NCBI RefSeq assembly: GCF_001465595.2
Contig: NZ_CP013481.2
Location: forward strand, 682,001 to 746,000
Source of the DNA: Pandoraea apista
Lineage (GTDB): Bacteria; Pseudomonadota; Gammaproteobacteria; Burkholderiales; Burkholderiaceae
Length of the DNA stretch: 64,000 nt
Reading direction: 5' to 3'
Shown here: piece after piece, positions 31,681 through 41,092 of the stretch
Layout: every line of letters begins with the position of its first letter
How positions within the stretch are numbered: the stretch's first letter is position 1
The notes under the pieces: generated by a model
The model's database searches: none
Seen by the model: the letters and a program-made list of their open reading frames with translations, nothing else
Told to the model about the DNA's origin: nothing
Program-made: the position numbers and the translations under genes

Positions 31681-32661
31681 TTAAGTGCGTCGCGCTATCG
31701 AGTAAGAACATAATTCTAGCAGGCTATTTTTATATTGGGAAGAGGGGAGTGCAGAAATTGTTTGTGCTGCTGCATCCGCCTCTTCTTTCGCGCGTGCCAA
31801 CGTGTAGTCGAGCGCACCCGTGCGCGTGATTGCCGCGAGAATCGGTTCGAACTTGTCGGTGCCGCCATTCTCGATGGCTTCGCGCACGAGCGCACGTTCT
31901 TCATCTGTGCCGTGTTGCAGCACATGAATGAGCGGCAGCGTCGGCTTGCCTTCGCGCAGATCGTCGCCCGCGTTCTTGCCCATCGCGTCGGTGTCGCCTG
32001 CGTAGTCGAGCCAATCGTCCATCAACTGAAACGCGGTGCCCAGGCGGCCGCCATATTCCCGCACGGCGGCTTCGGTCTGCGCGTCGGCGTTGGCGAGTAC
32101 GGCAGCGAGCTGGGTAGCTGCCTCGAAGAGCGTGGCCGTCTTGTATTGGATGACTTGCAGATAGCGGGCTTCATCGACGTCCGGGTCGTGCATGTTCAGC
32201 AACTGCAGCACCTCGCCTTCGGCGATCACATTGGTCGCGCGCGCAAGAATCTGCATCACACGCATGTTGTCCACGTTCACCATCATTTCGAAGGAGCGCG
32301 AATAAAGGAAGTCGCCGACCAGCACCGACGCCGCATTGCCGAACAGCGCATTGGCGGTCTGTTTGCCGCGGCGCAGGTCGGACTCGTCGACGACGTCGTC
32401 GTGAAGCAGTGTGGAGGTGTGAATGAACTCGATGACCGCTGCCAGTTCGAAGCGGTGCGGAGAACTTACGCCAAGCGCCCCGGCGACGAGCAGCAACAAC
32501 GCGGGGCGCAGGCGTTTGCCCCCCGAATTGATGATGTACTCCGAGATCTGATTGATCAGGACCACCTCGGAGGCCAGCCGGTGGCGGATAAGCTGGTCGA
32601 CGGCACGCATGTCGTCGGCGATGGCGGCCAGTACGTTCTGGGGAGAAGTCGAAGCAGTCAA
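31681..32661 (-). CDS. ispB: Octaprenyl diphosphate synthase IspB
   Basis: Trans-polyprenyl synthase of about 326 residues that builds the ubiquinone side chain from farnesyl diphosphate and IPP. Both Asp-rich motifs are present: LLHDDVVDESDLRRG and FQLMDDWLDY; SGGKRLRPALLLL precedes them. The start is uncertain. The longest frame begins with TTG at 32694, but a TATAAT lies immediately upstream, so that codon would be at or before the transcript start. I prefer the TTG at 32661, which gives an N-terminus similar in length to E. coli IspB. An ATG at 32610 is a shorter option. Confidence 0.93.
   Translation of the reverse strand: MTASTSPQNVLAAIADDMRAVDQLIRHRLASEVVLINQISEYIINSGGKRLRPALLLLVAGALGVSSPHRFELAAVIEFIHTSTLLHDDVVDESDLRRGKQTANALFGNAASVLVGDFLYSRSFEMMVNVDNMRVMQILARATNVIAEGEVLQLLNMHDPDVDEARYLQVIQYKTATLFEAATQLAAVLANADAQTEAAVREYGGRLGTAFQLMDDWLDYAGDTDAMGKNAGDDLREGKPTLPLIHVLQHGTDEERALVREAIENGGTDKFEPILAAITRTGALDYTLARAKEEADAAAQTISALPSSQYKNSLLELCSYSIARRT
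31713..31721 (-). promoter_or_regulatory. Extended -10 element before tRNA-Pro, inside ispB
   Basis: The minus strand reads TGCTAGAAT within the last codons of ispB, 55 bases before the tRNA 5' end. It is identical to the secA element. It could drive the tRNA independently of ispB; there is no clear -35. Confidence 0.45.
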
Positions 32662-32694
32662 GACAGGGCTCGGGTGAGGAAAAATTCGCCCCAA

Positions 32695-32700
32695 ATTATA
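32695..32700 (-). promoter_or_regulatory. Probable -10 box for ispB
   Basis: A perfect TATAAT on the minus strand would start transcription near 32688. A -35 hexamer is not evident. It argues against use of the TTG at 32694 as the ispB start. Confidence 0.45.
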
Positions 32701-32760
32701 TAGTGCGCGCGGGGACTTTCGGGGGCCAGCCCCGCGGAATGGCTGGATTCATGGAAGTCT

Positions 32761-32789
32761 TTGACTCAAAAGGAGAAAGTCTGTATAAT
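32761..32789 (+). promoter_or_regulatory. Sigma-70 promoter for rplU-rpmA
   Basis: TTGACT and TATAAT are separated by 17 bases, the best canonical promoter in the window. Transcription would start near 32796, giving a leader of about 143 bases before rplU that contains a stable stem-loop at about 32865-32899. Confidence 0.9.
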
Positions 32790-32938
32790 TCCCGGTTTTC
32801 GTGCGCGTATTCGTTGCGTCAGGTCCGAAAATACCTCGGTATGACGGTCCTCAGCGGTGCGATCGGCCGGTAAGTCGAGTCCTTTCGGGACCCTCGGCCT
32901 GCACGGAAAATTCTCTTGTTTATGAGTGAGGTTCAACA

Positions 32939-33250
32939 ATGTACGCGGTCATAAAAACCGGCGGTAAGCAATATAAAGTTGCTGCTGGCGAAAAGCTCAA
33001 AGTAGAACAGATACCGGCTGACATTGGCGCTGAAATCACCATCGACCAGGTTCTCGCCGTTGGCGAGGGCGAATCGATTAAGTTCGGTGCGCCGTTGGTC
33101 AGTGGGGCTTCCGTCAAGGCTACCGTTATCGCCCAAGGTCGTCACCCCAAGGTGAAGATTTTCAAGATGCGCCGTCGCAAGCACTACCAAAAGCGTCAAG
33201 GCCATCGCCAAAACTACACCGAGCTGCGTATCGACAGCATCAACGGCTAA
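32939..33250 (+). CDS. rplU: 50S ribosomal protein L21
   Basis: Ribosomal protein of 103 residues that binds 23S rRNA in the large subunit. The start [20 protein letters not shown] and the C-terminal [19 protein letters not shown] segment are diagnostic. It is first in the rplU-rpmA-obgE order common to most bacteria and is preceded by a canonical promoter with a long structured leader. rpmA follows after 28 bases with an AAGGAG ribosome site. Confidence 0.98.
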   Translation: MYAVIKTGGKQYKVAAGEKLKVEQIPADIGAEITIDQVLAVGEGESIKFGAPLVSGASVKATVIAQGRHPKVKIFKMRRRKHYQKRQGHRQNYTELRIDSING

Positions 33251-33278
33251 TCGATCGAGCTAGGTAAGGAGTTAAGTC

Positions 33279-33539
33279 ATGGCACACAAAAAAGCAGGCG
33301 GATCGTCCCGTAACGGCCGCGATTCTGAGTCGAAGCGCCTCGGCGTGAAGGTGTACGGCGGTCAGGCAATCCTGGCTGGCGGCATCATCGTTCGCCAACG
33401 CGGTACTCGTATGCATGCCGGCGAGAACGTCGGTATCGGTAAGGACCACACGCTGTTTGCACTGGCCGACGGTCACGTGCAATTCGCCGTCAAGGGCGCA
33501 GCGAAGAAGCAAGTGGTTAGCGTGGTGCCGGCAGCGTAA
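33279..33539 (+). CDS. rpmA: 50S ribosomal protein L27
   Basis: Ribosomal protein of 86 residues whose N-terminus reaches the peptidyl transferase centre. The [24 protein letters not shown] start is the full, unprocessed proteobacterial form; there is no cleavable Firmicutes-type leader. It is preceded by AAGGAG and followed, four bases after the stop, by two overlapping hairpins, the second of which is an intrinsic terminator. obgE lies 151 bases downstream. Confidence 0.98.
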   Translation: MAHKKAGGSSRNGRDSESKRLGVKVYGGQAILAGGIIVRQRGTRMHAGENVGIGKDHTLFALADGHVQFAVKGAAKKQVVSVVPAA

Positions 33540-33557
33540 GCTAAGCCTTTTGCCACC

Positions 33558-33590
33558 AAAAGGCTCCGCACCCATGCGGAGCCTTTTTTG
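33558..33590 (+). terminator. Intrinsic terminator after rpmA, overlapping a second hairpin
   Basis: A stem of about 13 bp (AAAAGGCTCCGCA with TGCGGAGCCTTTT, CCCA loop) runs into a T tract. Its 5' arm also forms the 3' arm of another 9-bp perfect hairpin at 33544-33565 (AGCCTTTTG/CAAAAGGCT, CCAC loop). The two structures exclude each other. Confidence 0.88.
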
Positions 33591-33675
33591 TTTGTCCCGC
33601 CTGTGCGCCGCGAGTATCGCGCGTCCGGGCCGGATCATTGAACAGTATTTGGATCGTCTGCGGACGGTCGATTGA

Positions 33676-34830
<1,155 letters not shown>

Positions 34831-35008
34831 ACTTCTCGTCACTCAAATGCGGGTGCTGGCGCGATCGGTCGCGTCACCCATCCGCAAACCGGGTGCTGCA
34901 GGCATGTGAGGGATGGGCGCTTCTACGTCACTTCCCATCGCTTCCCGCCACTTCGCGGCGACTGCGGCGGCCCGTCTTCCCAATATATCCGCAGGAGAAT
35001 CCAGGTCC

Positions 35009-36142
35009 ATGCGTTCGGTCATTGCCGATGCCAAGCGGCTTGTGGTGAAAGTGGGCTCCAGCCTTGTGACCAACGACGGTCGCGGTCTGGACGATGTCGC
35101 GATTGCGCGATGGGCGCAGCAAATCGCCGCATTGCGGCACGGTGGCGACGGGCGTTCGCCAAAGCAGGTAGTGCTCGTCAGCTCGGGGGCCATTGCCGAA
35201 GGGATGCAGCGCCTGGGTTGGGCGCGCCGTCCGAAGGCCATCGACGAATTACAGGCTGCCGCCGCTGTCGGCCAGATGGGCCTCGCGCAGGTCTACGAGA
35301 CCCGTTTCGCCGAACATGGCGTGCGAACCGCGCAGATTCTCCTCACGCATGCCGATCTGGCCGATCGCGAGCGCTATCTGAACGCGCGCACCACCTTGCT
35401 GACGTTGTTGCGACTCGGCGTGGTACCGATCATCAACGAGAACGACACGGTCGTGACCGATGAAATCAAGTTCGGCGACAACGACACACTGGGCGCGCTC
35501 GTGACCAATCTGATCGATGGCGACGCGCTGGTCATCCTGACCGATCAATCGGGTCTGTACACGGCCGATCCCCGCAAGAACCCTGACGCCGAGTTCGTGC
35601 ATGAAGCCGAGGCGGGCGACGAGCGTCTGGAGGCGATGGCCGGGGGCGCCGGAACGAACATCGGGCGTGGCGGCATGCTGACCAAGATTCTGGCGGCCAA
35701 GCGCGCGGCCACGAGCGGTGCGCACACCGTGATTGCGTCGGGACGCGAGGCGGACGTGCTCGTGCGTCTGGCCGGCGGCGAGGCCATTGGCACGCAACTG
35801 GTTGCACGTACGGCGGTGCTCACTGCGCGCAAGCAGTGGATGGCCGATCATTTGCAGGTTCGCGGCCGTGTCGTGATCGATGCGGGCGCATGCAAGAAGC
35901 TGGTGGAAGAGGGCAAGAGCCTGTTGCCGATCGGCGTGATCGATGTCGAGGGCACGTTTGCGCGTGGAGAGGTGATCGCCTGCGTGGATGAGGCCGGCCA
36001 CGAAGTCGCGCGCGGCTTGTCGAACTACAGCGCTTCGGAGGCGCGTCTGATTCGCCGTCACCCGAGCAGCGACATCGAGCAAGTGCTGGGTTTCGCGAAC
36101 GAGCCCGAACTGATTCATCGCGACAATCTGATTCTGCGATGA
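35009..36142 (+). CDS. proB: Glutamate 5-kinase ProB
   Basis: Cytoplasmic kinase of 377 residues that phosphorylates glutamate in the first step of proline synthesis. An amino-acid kinase domain (about 1-260; [43 protein letters not shown]) is followed by a PUA domain (about 280-370). I chose the ATG at 35009, preceded by GCAGGAG, over an upstream in-frame codon whose extra residues show no homology. It lies after obgE, as is common in betaproteobacteria, with a 178-base spacer that contains nothing I recognise. Confidence 0.96.
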   Translation: MRSVIADAKRLVVKVGSSLVTNDGRGLDDVAIARWAQQIAALRHGGDGRSPKQVVLVSSGAIAEGMQRLGWARRPKAIDELQAAAAVGQMGLAQVYETRFAEHGVRTAQILLTHADLADRERYLNARTTLLTLLRLGVVPIINENDTVVTDEIKFGDNDTLGALVTNLIDGDALVILTDQSGLYTADPRKNPDAEFVHEAEAGDERLEAMAGGAGTNIGRGGMLTKILAAKRAATSGAHTVIASGREADVLVRLAGGEAIGTQLVARTAVLTARKQWMADHLQVRGRVVIDAGACKKLVEEGKSLLPIGVIDVEGTFARGEVIACVDEAGHEVARGLSNYSASEARLIRRHPSSDIEQVLGFANEPELIHRDNLILR

Positions 36143-36191
36143 TGCTGCGCTGAGTTTGCCGAGCGGGGAGTGTTCCCTTCGCGTCACACAT

Positions 36192-36229
36192 AAAAAAACG
36201 CCGGCACGCAATGCGTGACCGGCGTTTTT
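36192..36229 (+). terminator. Bidirectional terminator between proB and the CNP1-like gene
   Basis: A 12-bp stem in two parts (ACGCCGG then CACGC, with one bulged A on the 3' arm) has an AAT loop and is flanked by seven A and five T. It serves the convergent genes on both sides. Confidence 0.85.
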
Positions 36230-36285
36230 CATTCGACGCCGCGTAGCGTGGGGCGGGAGGGGCGGCGTGTGGCCGCCCGTCGCGC

Positions 36286-36858
36286 TCAACGATAGGCCGG
36301 ATTGGTCGTCGGGAAACGCAGCCCCTGGACGATGGCCTTGGCGTTGCCGAGCGGTGTTTTGTCCTGGCAGAGATAGTCGCGGTACAGAATGCCCTGATAG
36401 GCCGTTGCGCCATACGGCCGGATCGGGCGCCATTCGCTGTTGCGTGCGGCGACCCAGGTGCCGTCGGGACGGCCGGTGGCGTACAGGCGCGACTCGAACG
36501 ACGAGCAATGAATGCCTTCGTACGATACGTTACGCGCGCCTTGCTTGCTGCGGATCACGGCGATATAGCGGACCACGCCGTCGTCCGTCACCTGCACCGA
36601 CTTCGTATCGATGGCGTAGTCGAGCGTGGCGTTCGGCAAGGTGGGGAAGCTCACCAGATCGGCGTCTTGCGGTGCCGTGGTCGGCAGGGTGTATTCCGCT
36701 TCCTTCCATTTGCCCTTGGCGGCTTCCTGCTGGGCGAGGTATTCGTCGAAGTCCTGGACGGGTTGCGACGTGCTGCTGCAGGCGGCAATCAGCGCCAGAG
36801 CAGCCAGAGGAGCCAGGGCGGCCAGGCGCGGGGCGCGGCGGGCAAAGAAAGGACGCAT
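36286..36858 (-). CDS. CNP1-like family lipoprotein
   Basis: Protein of 190 residues with a lipoprotein signal: basic start, hydrophobic core and lipobox LIAAC with the lipidated Cys at about 27. The mature part matches the CNP1-like family (cryptic neisserial protein), with WKEAEYTLPTTAPQDADLV and the conserved YEGIHCSSFESRLYATGRPDG block. The family has no known function. It should be tethered to the outer or inner membrane on the periplasmic side. It is transcribed in the same direction as rppH upstream, 141 bases apart. Confidence 0.82.
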   Translation of the reverse strand: MRPFFARRAPRLAALAPLAALALIAACSSTSQPVQDFDEYLAQQEAAKGKWKEAEYTLPTTAPQDADLVSFPTLPNATLDYAIDTKSVQVTDDGVVRYIAVIRSKQGARNVSYEGIHCSSFESRLYATGRPDGTWVAARNSEWRPIRPYGATAYQGILYRDYLCQDKTPLGNAKAIVQGLRFPTTNPAYR

Positions 36859-36999
36859 GAGATGTGAATGAGAAATCGGTTGAACGGCGGATGAACGAAA
36901 GCGGGCAATCCGCGCGGCATCCCGGAGGACGCCAGGTCAAGGAAAGGGCGCGGGCGTGATGCCCGCGACCGATGATGGACAAGCCGGCCGCGTCCCGGT

Positions 37000-37650
37000 T
37001 CAGTGCTCCCGGGGCGGCATGCCCGAACTGACGACGGTGTCCGCGGCTTCGCCCGCGGCGCCGCAATTGTCATTGCTGCACCCGTCGCCGTGCGCGTCGG
37101 TGCCGCCCGGAGGCATGTCGCCGATTCGGGCGCCAGCGCGCGGAAACCGCCGCCGATCTTGCTGAGCGCGCGCTGCCGAGCGACGCAGATAGCGCGATAG
37201 CTCGTTCAGGGCGAGTTGATAGACCTCGCGCTTGAACTCGATCACGGCGTCGAGCGGCACCCAGTACTCGTTCCAGCGCCAGGCGTCGAACTCGGGATGA
37301 TCGGTGGCGCGCAGGCATATGTCGCAATCGCGACCGACCATGCGCAGCAGGAACCAGATCTGTTTCTGGCCCCGGTAATGTCCGCGCACCTCGCGCTTGA
37401 TGAATTTGTCCGGCACCTCATAACGCAGCCAGTCGCGCGTGCGACCGATGATTTTGACGTGTTCTGGCTTTAGCCCGGTTTCCTCGTGCAATTCTCGGAA
37501 CATGGCCTGTTCAGGCGTTTCGCCGTACTTGATGCCGCCTTGCGGGAACTGCCAGGAGTGCTCTCCCAGACGCTTGCCCCAGAACACTTCATTGCGTGCG
37601 TTTAAGAGGATGATGCCGACGTTCGGGCGAAAGCCTTCACGGTCAAGCAT
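37000..37650 (-). CDS. rppH: RNA pyrophosphohydrolase RppH
   Basis: NUDIX enzyme of 216 residues that removes pyrophosphate from mRNA 5' ends and so triggers RNase E decay. The NUDIX box begins [16 protein letters not shown] and ends LHEETGL, in an [13 protein letters not shown] context diagnostic for Rpp[18 protein letters not shown] is the usual start; AAGGGTGG lies upstream. The catalytic domain ends near residue 160. The remaining 55 residues form a basic and then Gly/Asp-rich tail absent from the E. coli protein. It is divergent from proS. Confidence 0.94.
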   Translation of the reverse strand: MLDREGFRPNVGIILLNARNEVFWGKRLGEHSWQFPQGGIKYGETPEQAMFRELHEETGLKPEHVKIIGRTRDWLRYEVPDKFIKREVRGHYRGQKQIWFLLRMVGRDCDICLRATDHPEFDAWRWNEYWVPLDAVIEFKREVYQLALNELSRYLRRSAARAQQDRRRFPRAGARIGDMPPGGTDAHGDGCSNDNCGAAGEAADTVVSSGMPPREH

Positions 37651-37862
37651 ACAACCACCCTTGAATCCTTTAAAATTGCTTCGATTATAAACAGATAATC
37701 ACCGGCGCGGCGGCCGGCGGCGGCTCGGGTGACCGGGGCGGCGCGTACGGCCGGCGGGTGTCTCAGGGGCTGCGACGACGTTCGGGCGCGCCCCGGCCCC
37801 GCTTCTGGCAACCGACCCGAGCGCTGTACGCGCCGTTGACCCTCAATTTTCCGGAAATCTGC

Positions 37863-39602
37863 ATGAAAGCCTCTCGTTTCTTCATCGGCACCCTCAAGGA
37901 AGCGCCCGCCGACGCCGAAATCGTCAGCCACAAGCTGATGATGCGCGCCGGCATGATTCGCCGCGTTGCTGGCGGTATCTACGATTACCTGCCGATCGGC
38001 CTGCGCTCGATCCGCAAGGTCGAAGCCATCGTCCGTGAAGAAATGAACCGCGCAGGCGCGCTCGAACTGCTCATGCCGGCCGTACAGCCGGCCGAACTGT
38101 GGCAGGAATCGGGCCGCTGGGTGCAGTACGGCCCGGAACTGCTGCGCCTGAAGGATCGTCACGACCGCGATTTCGTCGTCGGTCCGACGCACGAAGAAGT
38201 CGTGACGGACATCGCCCGTCGCGAAATCAAGAGCTATCGCCAACTGCCGGTGAACTTCTATCAGGTGCAGACGAAGTTCCGCGACGAGATTCGTCCGCGT
38301 TTCGGCGTGATGCGTGGCCGCGAGTTCATCATGAAGGACGCCTACTCCTTCGATAAGGACCGTGCGGGCTTGCAAGTGTCCTATCAGAAGATGTTCGACG
38401 CTTATGTGCGCATCTTTACGCGTCTGGGCCTGGAGTTCCGGGCCGTGGTGGCCGACAACGGCTCCATCGGCGGCTCGGGTTCGCATGAATTCCACGTGAT
38501 CGCCGACACCGGCGAAGACGCCATCGCCTACTGCCCGGCGTCCGACTATGCGGCCAACGTCGAAATGGCCGAGGCGCTCGCGCCTCAGGGCGAGCGCGCC
38601 GCGCCTGCCGAGCCGCTGACCAAGACCGCCACGCCGGGCAAGGCCAAGTGCGAAGCTGTCGCGGAATTCCTCTCGATTCCGCTCTCGCGCACGGTCAAGT
38701 CGATTGTGCTGGCCACCGATAGCGAAGACAGTGGTACCACCGTGTGGCTGCTTCTGCTGCGCGGCGACCACGAGCTCAACGAGATCAAGGCGAGCAAGGT
38801 GCCGGGCTTGTCGGGCATGCGCTTCGCCAGCGAAGCCGAGATCGTCGAGTGGTTCGGCACGCCGCCGGGCTATCTGGGTCCCATCGGCACGAAGAAGCCG
38901 GTCAAGCTCGTGGTGGATCGTTCGGTCGCGAAGATGAGCGACTTCGTGGTCGGCTCGAATGAGGCTGGTTTCCACACTACGGGTGTGAACTGGGGGCGCG
39001 ATCTGCCCGAACCGGAAGTCGTGGCCGATCTGCGCAACGTCGTGCCGGGCGATCTCTCGCCGGACGGCAAGGGCGAGCTGGCGCTGTGCCGCGGCATTGA
39101 AGTCGGCCACGTGTTCCAACTGGGCACCAAGTACTCCGACGCCATGGGCGCCACCTTCCTCGACGAGACCGGCAAGCCGGCACCGATGGAAATGGGCTGC
39201 TACGGTATCGGCATCACGCGTATTCTCGGCGCGGCCATCGAACAGAATTTCGACGATAACGGCATCATCTGGCCGGAATCGATCGCCCCGTTCGAGGTAG
39301 TGCTGTGCCCGATGGGCTACGACCGCAACGATGCGGTGCGCGAAGCCACCGACAAGCTGTATGAAGACCTGCTGGCCGCTGGCGTCGACGTGATTCTCGA
39401 CGACCGTGGCGAGCGTCCCGGTGTGATGTTCGCCGACTGGGAACTGATCGGCGTGCCGCACCGCGTGGTGATCGGCGATCGTGGTCTGAAGGAAGGCAAG
39501 ATCGAGTATCGGGGCCGTCGCGACGAGCAAGCCCAGTTGCTCGACGCCGCTGTCGTGGCGGAAGTCGTCGCCGGCAAGGTGCGTGCTGCGAAAGCCGTCT
39601 GA
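37863..39602 (+). CDS. proS: Prolyl-tRNA synthetase ProS
   Basis: Class II synthetase of 579 residues, bacterial type. Catalytic motif 2 ([26 protein letters not shown] region) and motif 3 ([12 protein letters not shown]) flank an inserted editing domain (about 225-405) that clears mis-charged alanine. The anticodon-binding domain forms the C-terminus. I place the start at the ATG at 37863 ([15 protein letters not shown]), the family start, not at an upstream in-frame codon. It is divergent from rppH; tRNA-Pro is encoded 6 kb away. Confidence 0.97.
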   Translation: MKASRFFIGTLKEAPADAEIVSHKLMMRAGMIRRVAGGIYDYLPIGLRSIRKVEAIVREEMNRAGALELLMPAVQPAELWQESGRWVQYGPELLRLKDRHDRDFVVGPTHEEVVTDIARREIKSYRQLPVNFYQVQTKFRDEIRPRFGVMRGREFIMKDAYSFDKDRAGLQVSYQKMFDAYVRIFTRLGLEFRAVVADNGSIGGSGSHEFHVIADTGEDAIAYCPASDYAANVEMAEALAPQGERAAPAEPLTKTATPGKAKCEAVAEFLSIPLSRTVKSIVLATDSEDSGTTVWLLLLRGDHELNEIKASKVPGLSGMRFASEAEIVEWFGTPPGYLGPIGTKKPVKLVVDRSVAKMSDFVVGSNEAGFHTTGVNWGRDLPEPEVVADLRNVVPGDLSPDGKGELALCRGIEVGHVFQLGTKYSDAMGATFLDETGKPAPMEMGCYGIGITRILGAAIEQNFDDNGIIWPESIAPFEVVLCPMGYDRNDAVREATDKLYEDLLAAGVDVILDDRGERPGVMFADWELIGVPHRVVIGDRGLKEGKIEYRGRRDEQAQLLDAAVVAEVVAGKVRAAKAV

Positions 39603-39702
39603 GCGAGCGACGCCTCTGATGAGGACGGCGCGCCGGTGAACGTTGACCGGCGGTGCGCGGCCTCGTCACCGACGCCGACGCCGCCGCCGCGTTAGCAATA
39701 CC

Positions 39703-39732
39703 CAACGGCAGTCGCCCCGGCGACTGCCGTTG
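39703..39732. repeat. Perfect inverted repeat between proS and the MarC gene
   Basis: A 14-base arm (CAACGGCAGTCGCC) and its exact complement are separated by only two bases. It lies about 100 bases after proS and 24 bases before the MarC start. There is no T tract, so it may be a weak terminator or an operator-like dyad. Confidence 0.6.
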
Positions 39733-39755
39733 TCATATCCGGAAGCATTATCAGT

Positions 39756-40349
39756 ATGGAATATACGTTCGCCTCAGCAACGATACTGTTGCTGCTCATC
39801 ACCGACCCCTTCGGCAATATCCCAATCTTCGTGAATGCCCTGAAGAACGTGCCGGCCTATCGACGCCCACGGGTCATCTTGCGCGAAGTGTTGATCGCGT
39901 TCGTCATCCTGTTGATCTTCATGCTCGCGGGCGATCGCTTCCTGCGCATGATGAGCCTCACCGATCTGTCGTTGCAGTTGGCGGGCGGCATTGTGCTGTT
40001 TCTGATCGCGCTGCGTATGATCTTTCCGCGCCCCGATCAGGGGACGTTGCCCGATGCCGGCGAGCCGCTCATCGTACCCTTGGCGATTCCGGCACTCGCC
40101 GGGCCGTCGGCGCTCGCGACCGTCATGCTGCTGGTGTCGCAGCAGCCGGGGCGCATGCTTGAGTGGATCACGGCGCTGTGCGTCACCATGGCCGTCTGCG
40201 CGGTAGTGCTGCTGCTTGCCGATCGCATCGAGCGATGGGTGGGCTCGCGCGTAGTCGCTGCGTTCGAGCGGCTGATGGGATTGATTCTGGTGGCGATTTC
40301 GGTAGAGATGATCCTCAAGGGCGTGAGAGTCTTCGTTCACCAGTTCTGA
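39756..40349 (+). CDS. MarC family integral membrane protein
   Basis: Inner-membrane protein of 197 residues with about six hydrophobic segments. The N-terminal LLITDPFGNIPIF and the LAGPSALATVMLLVS segment are MarC/YhgN hallmarks. The family's transport substrate is not established; an old link of MarC to multiple antibiotic resistance in E. coli was not upheld. A dyad lies just before the start, and a bidirectional terminator separates it from the convergent hpt. Confidence 0.88.
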   Translation: MEYTFASATILLLLITDPFGNIPIFVNALKNVPAYRRPRVILREVLIAFVILLIFMLAGDRFLRMMSLTDLSLQLAGGIVLFLIALRMIFPRPDQGTLPDAGEPLIVPLAIPALAGPSALATVMLLVSQQPGRMLEWITALCVTMAVCAVVLLLADRIERWVGSRVVAAFERLMGLILVAISVEMILKGVRVFVHQF

Positions 40350-40372
40350 GGGGACACATCGCACTCGTCATG

Positions 40373-40400
40373 AAAAAGGGGCCTTTCGGCCCCATTTTTC
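40373..40400 (+). terminator. Bidirectional terminator between the MarC gene and hpt
   Basis: AAAAA, a GGGGCC/GGCCCC stem with a TTTC loop, then ATTTTT. It can stop both convergent transcripts. Confidence 0.82.
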
Positions 40401-40436
40401 TATCGTGCATTGCGAGGCGTGGCCCCGTTGCGACGC

Positions 40437-40985
40437 TCAGCGCGGCGTCGTCAGCGCGCGGATCGTCGGCAGGTTGCGCCAGTAACCCTTTGCGTCCATG
40501 CCGCAGCCGAAGACGTAGCGGTCCGGCACGGTGAAGCCGCAGAAGTCCGGGTGCGACGGCTTTTCCTTCGTCAGGATCTTCTCGCACAGCACGGCGCTGT
40601 AGAACTTCGAGGCGCCCATCTCCAGAATCCGGTCACGAATCGCGGCCATCGTGGCGCCTTCGTCGAGAATGTCGTCGAGCACGAGCACCACGCGGTCGCG
40701 CACCGAGTCGCGCGGTGCCACGCGCCACTGCATTGCGCCGCCGGTCGTGGTGTTGTTGTAGCGCGAGAGGTGGATGTAGTCGAACTCGAGCGGAAAATCC
40801 AGACGCGGCAGCAGCATGCCGGTGAAGACGGCGGCGCCGCCCATGACCGACAACACCATCGGGAATTCGTCCCCAATGGCGTCCTTGATGGACTGGGCCA
40901 TCGTGTCGACGGACTGATTTACCTTGTCGGCCGAGACGATTTCTTCGGAATTACGGAATACTTCGAGGGCTTCTTCGCGGTTCAT
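40437..40985 (-). CDS. hpt: Hypoxanthine-guanine phosphoribosyltransferase
   Basis: Purine salvage enzyme of 182 residues that converts hypoxanthine or guanine to IMP or GMP with PRPP. The PRPP-binding motif VVLVLDDILDEGATM is intact near 98-112. The variant sequence, with NNTTTGGAMQWRVAP where the flexible loop lies, follows the proteobacterial HGPRT-like branch rather than the E. coli Hpt type, so base preference is inferred. It is downstream of ffh in the same direction, with a 107-base gap that contains a TATACT-like box. Confidence 0.88.
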   Translation of the reverse strand: MNREEALEVFRNSEEIVSADKVNQSVDTMAQSIKDAIGDEFPMVLSVMGGAAVFTGMLLPRLDFPLEFDYIHLSRYNNTTTGGAMQWRVAPRDSVRDRVVLVLDDILDEGATMAAIRDRILEMGASKFYSAVLCEKILTKEKPSHPDFCGFTVPDRYVFGCGMDAKGYWRNLPTIRALTTPR

Positions 40986-41092
40986 ATGGGGCGACCCTGT
41001 GGAACGTGTTGCTGTGGGATGTCGCTAAGTGCGGCCCGGAGTATATACGGAAAGTCCGTAGAGATGCCCGGACCGCGACCGGTAAGCCTGAC

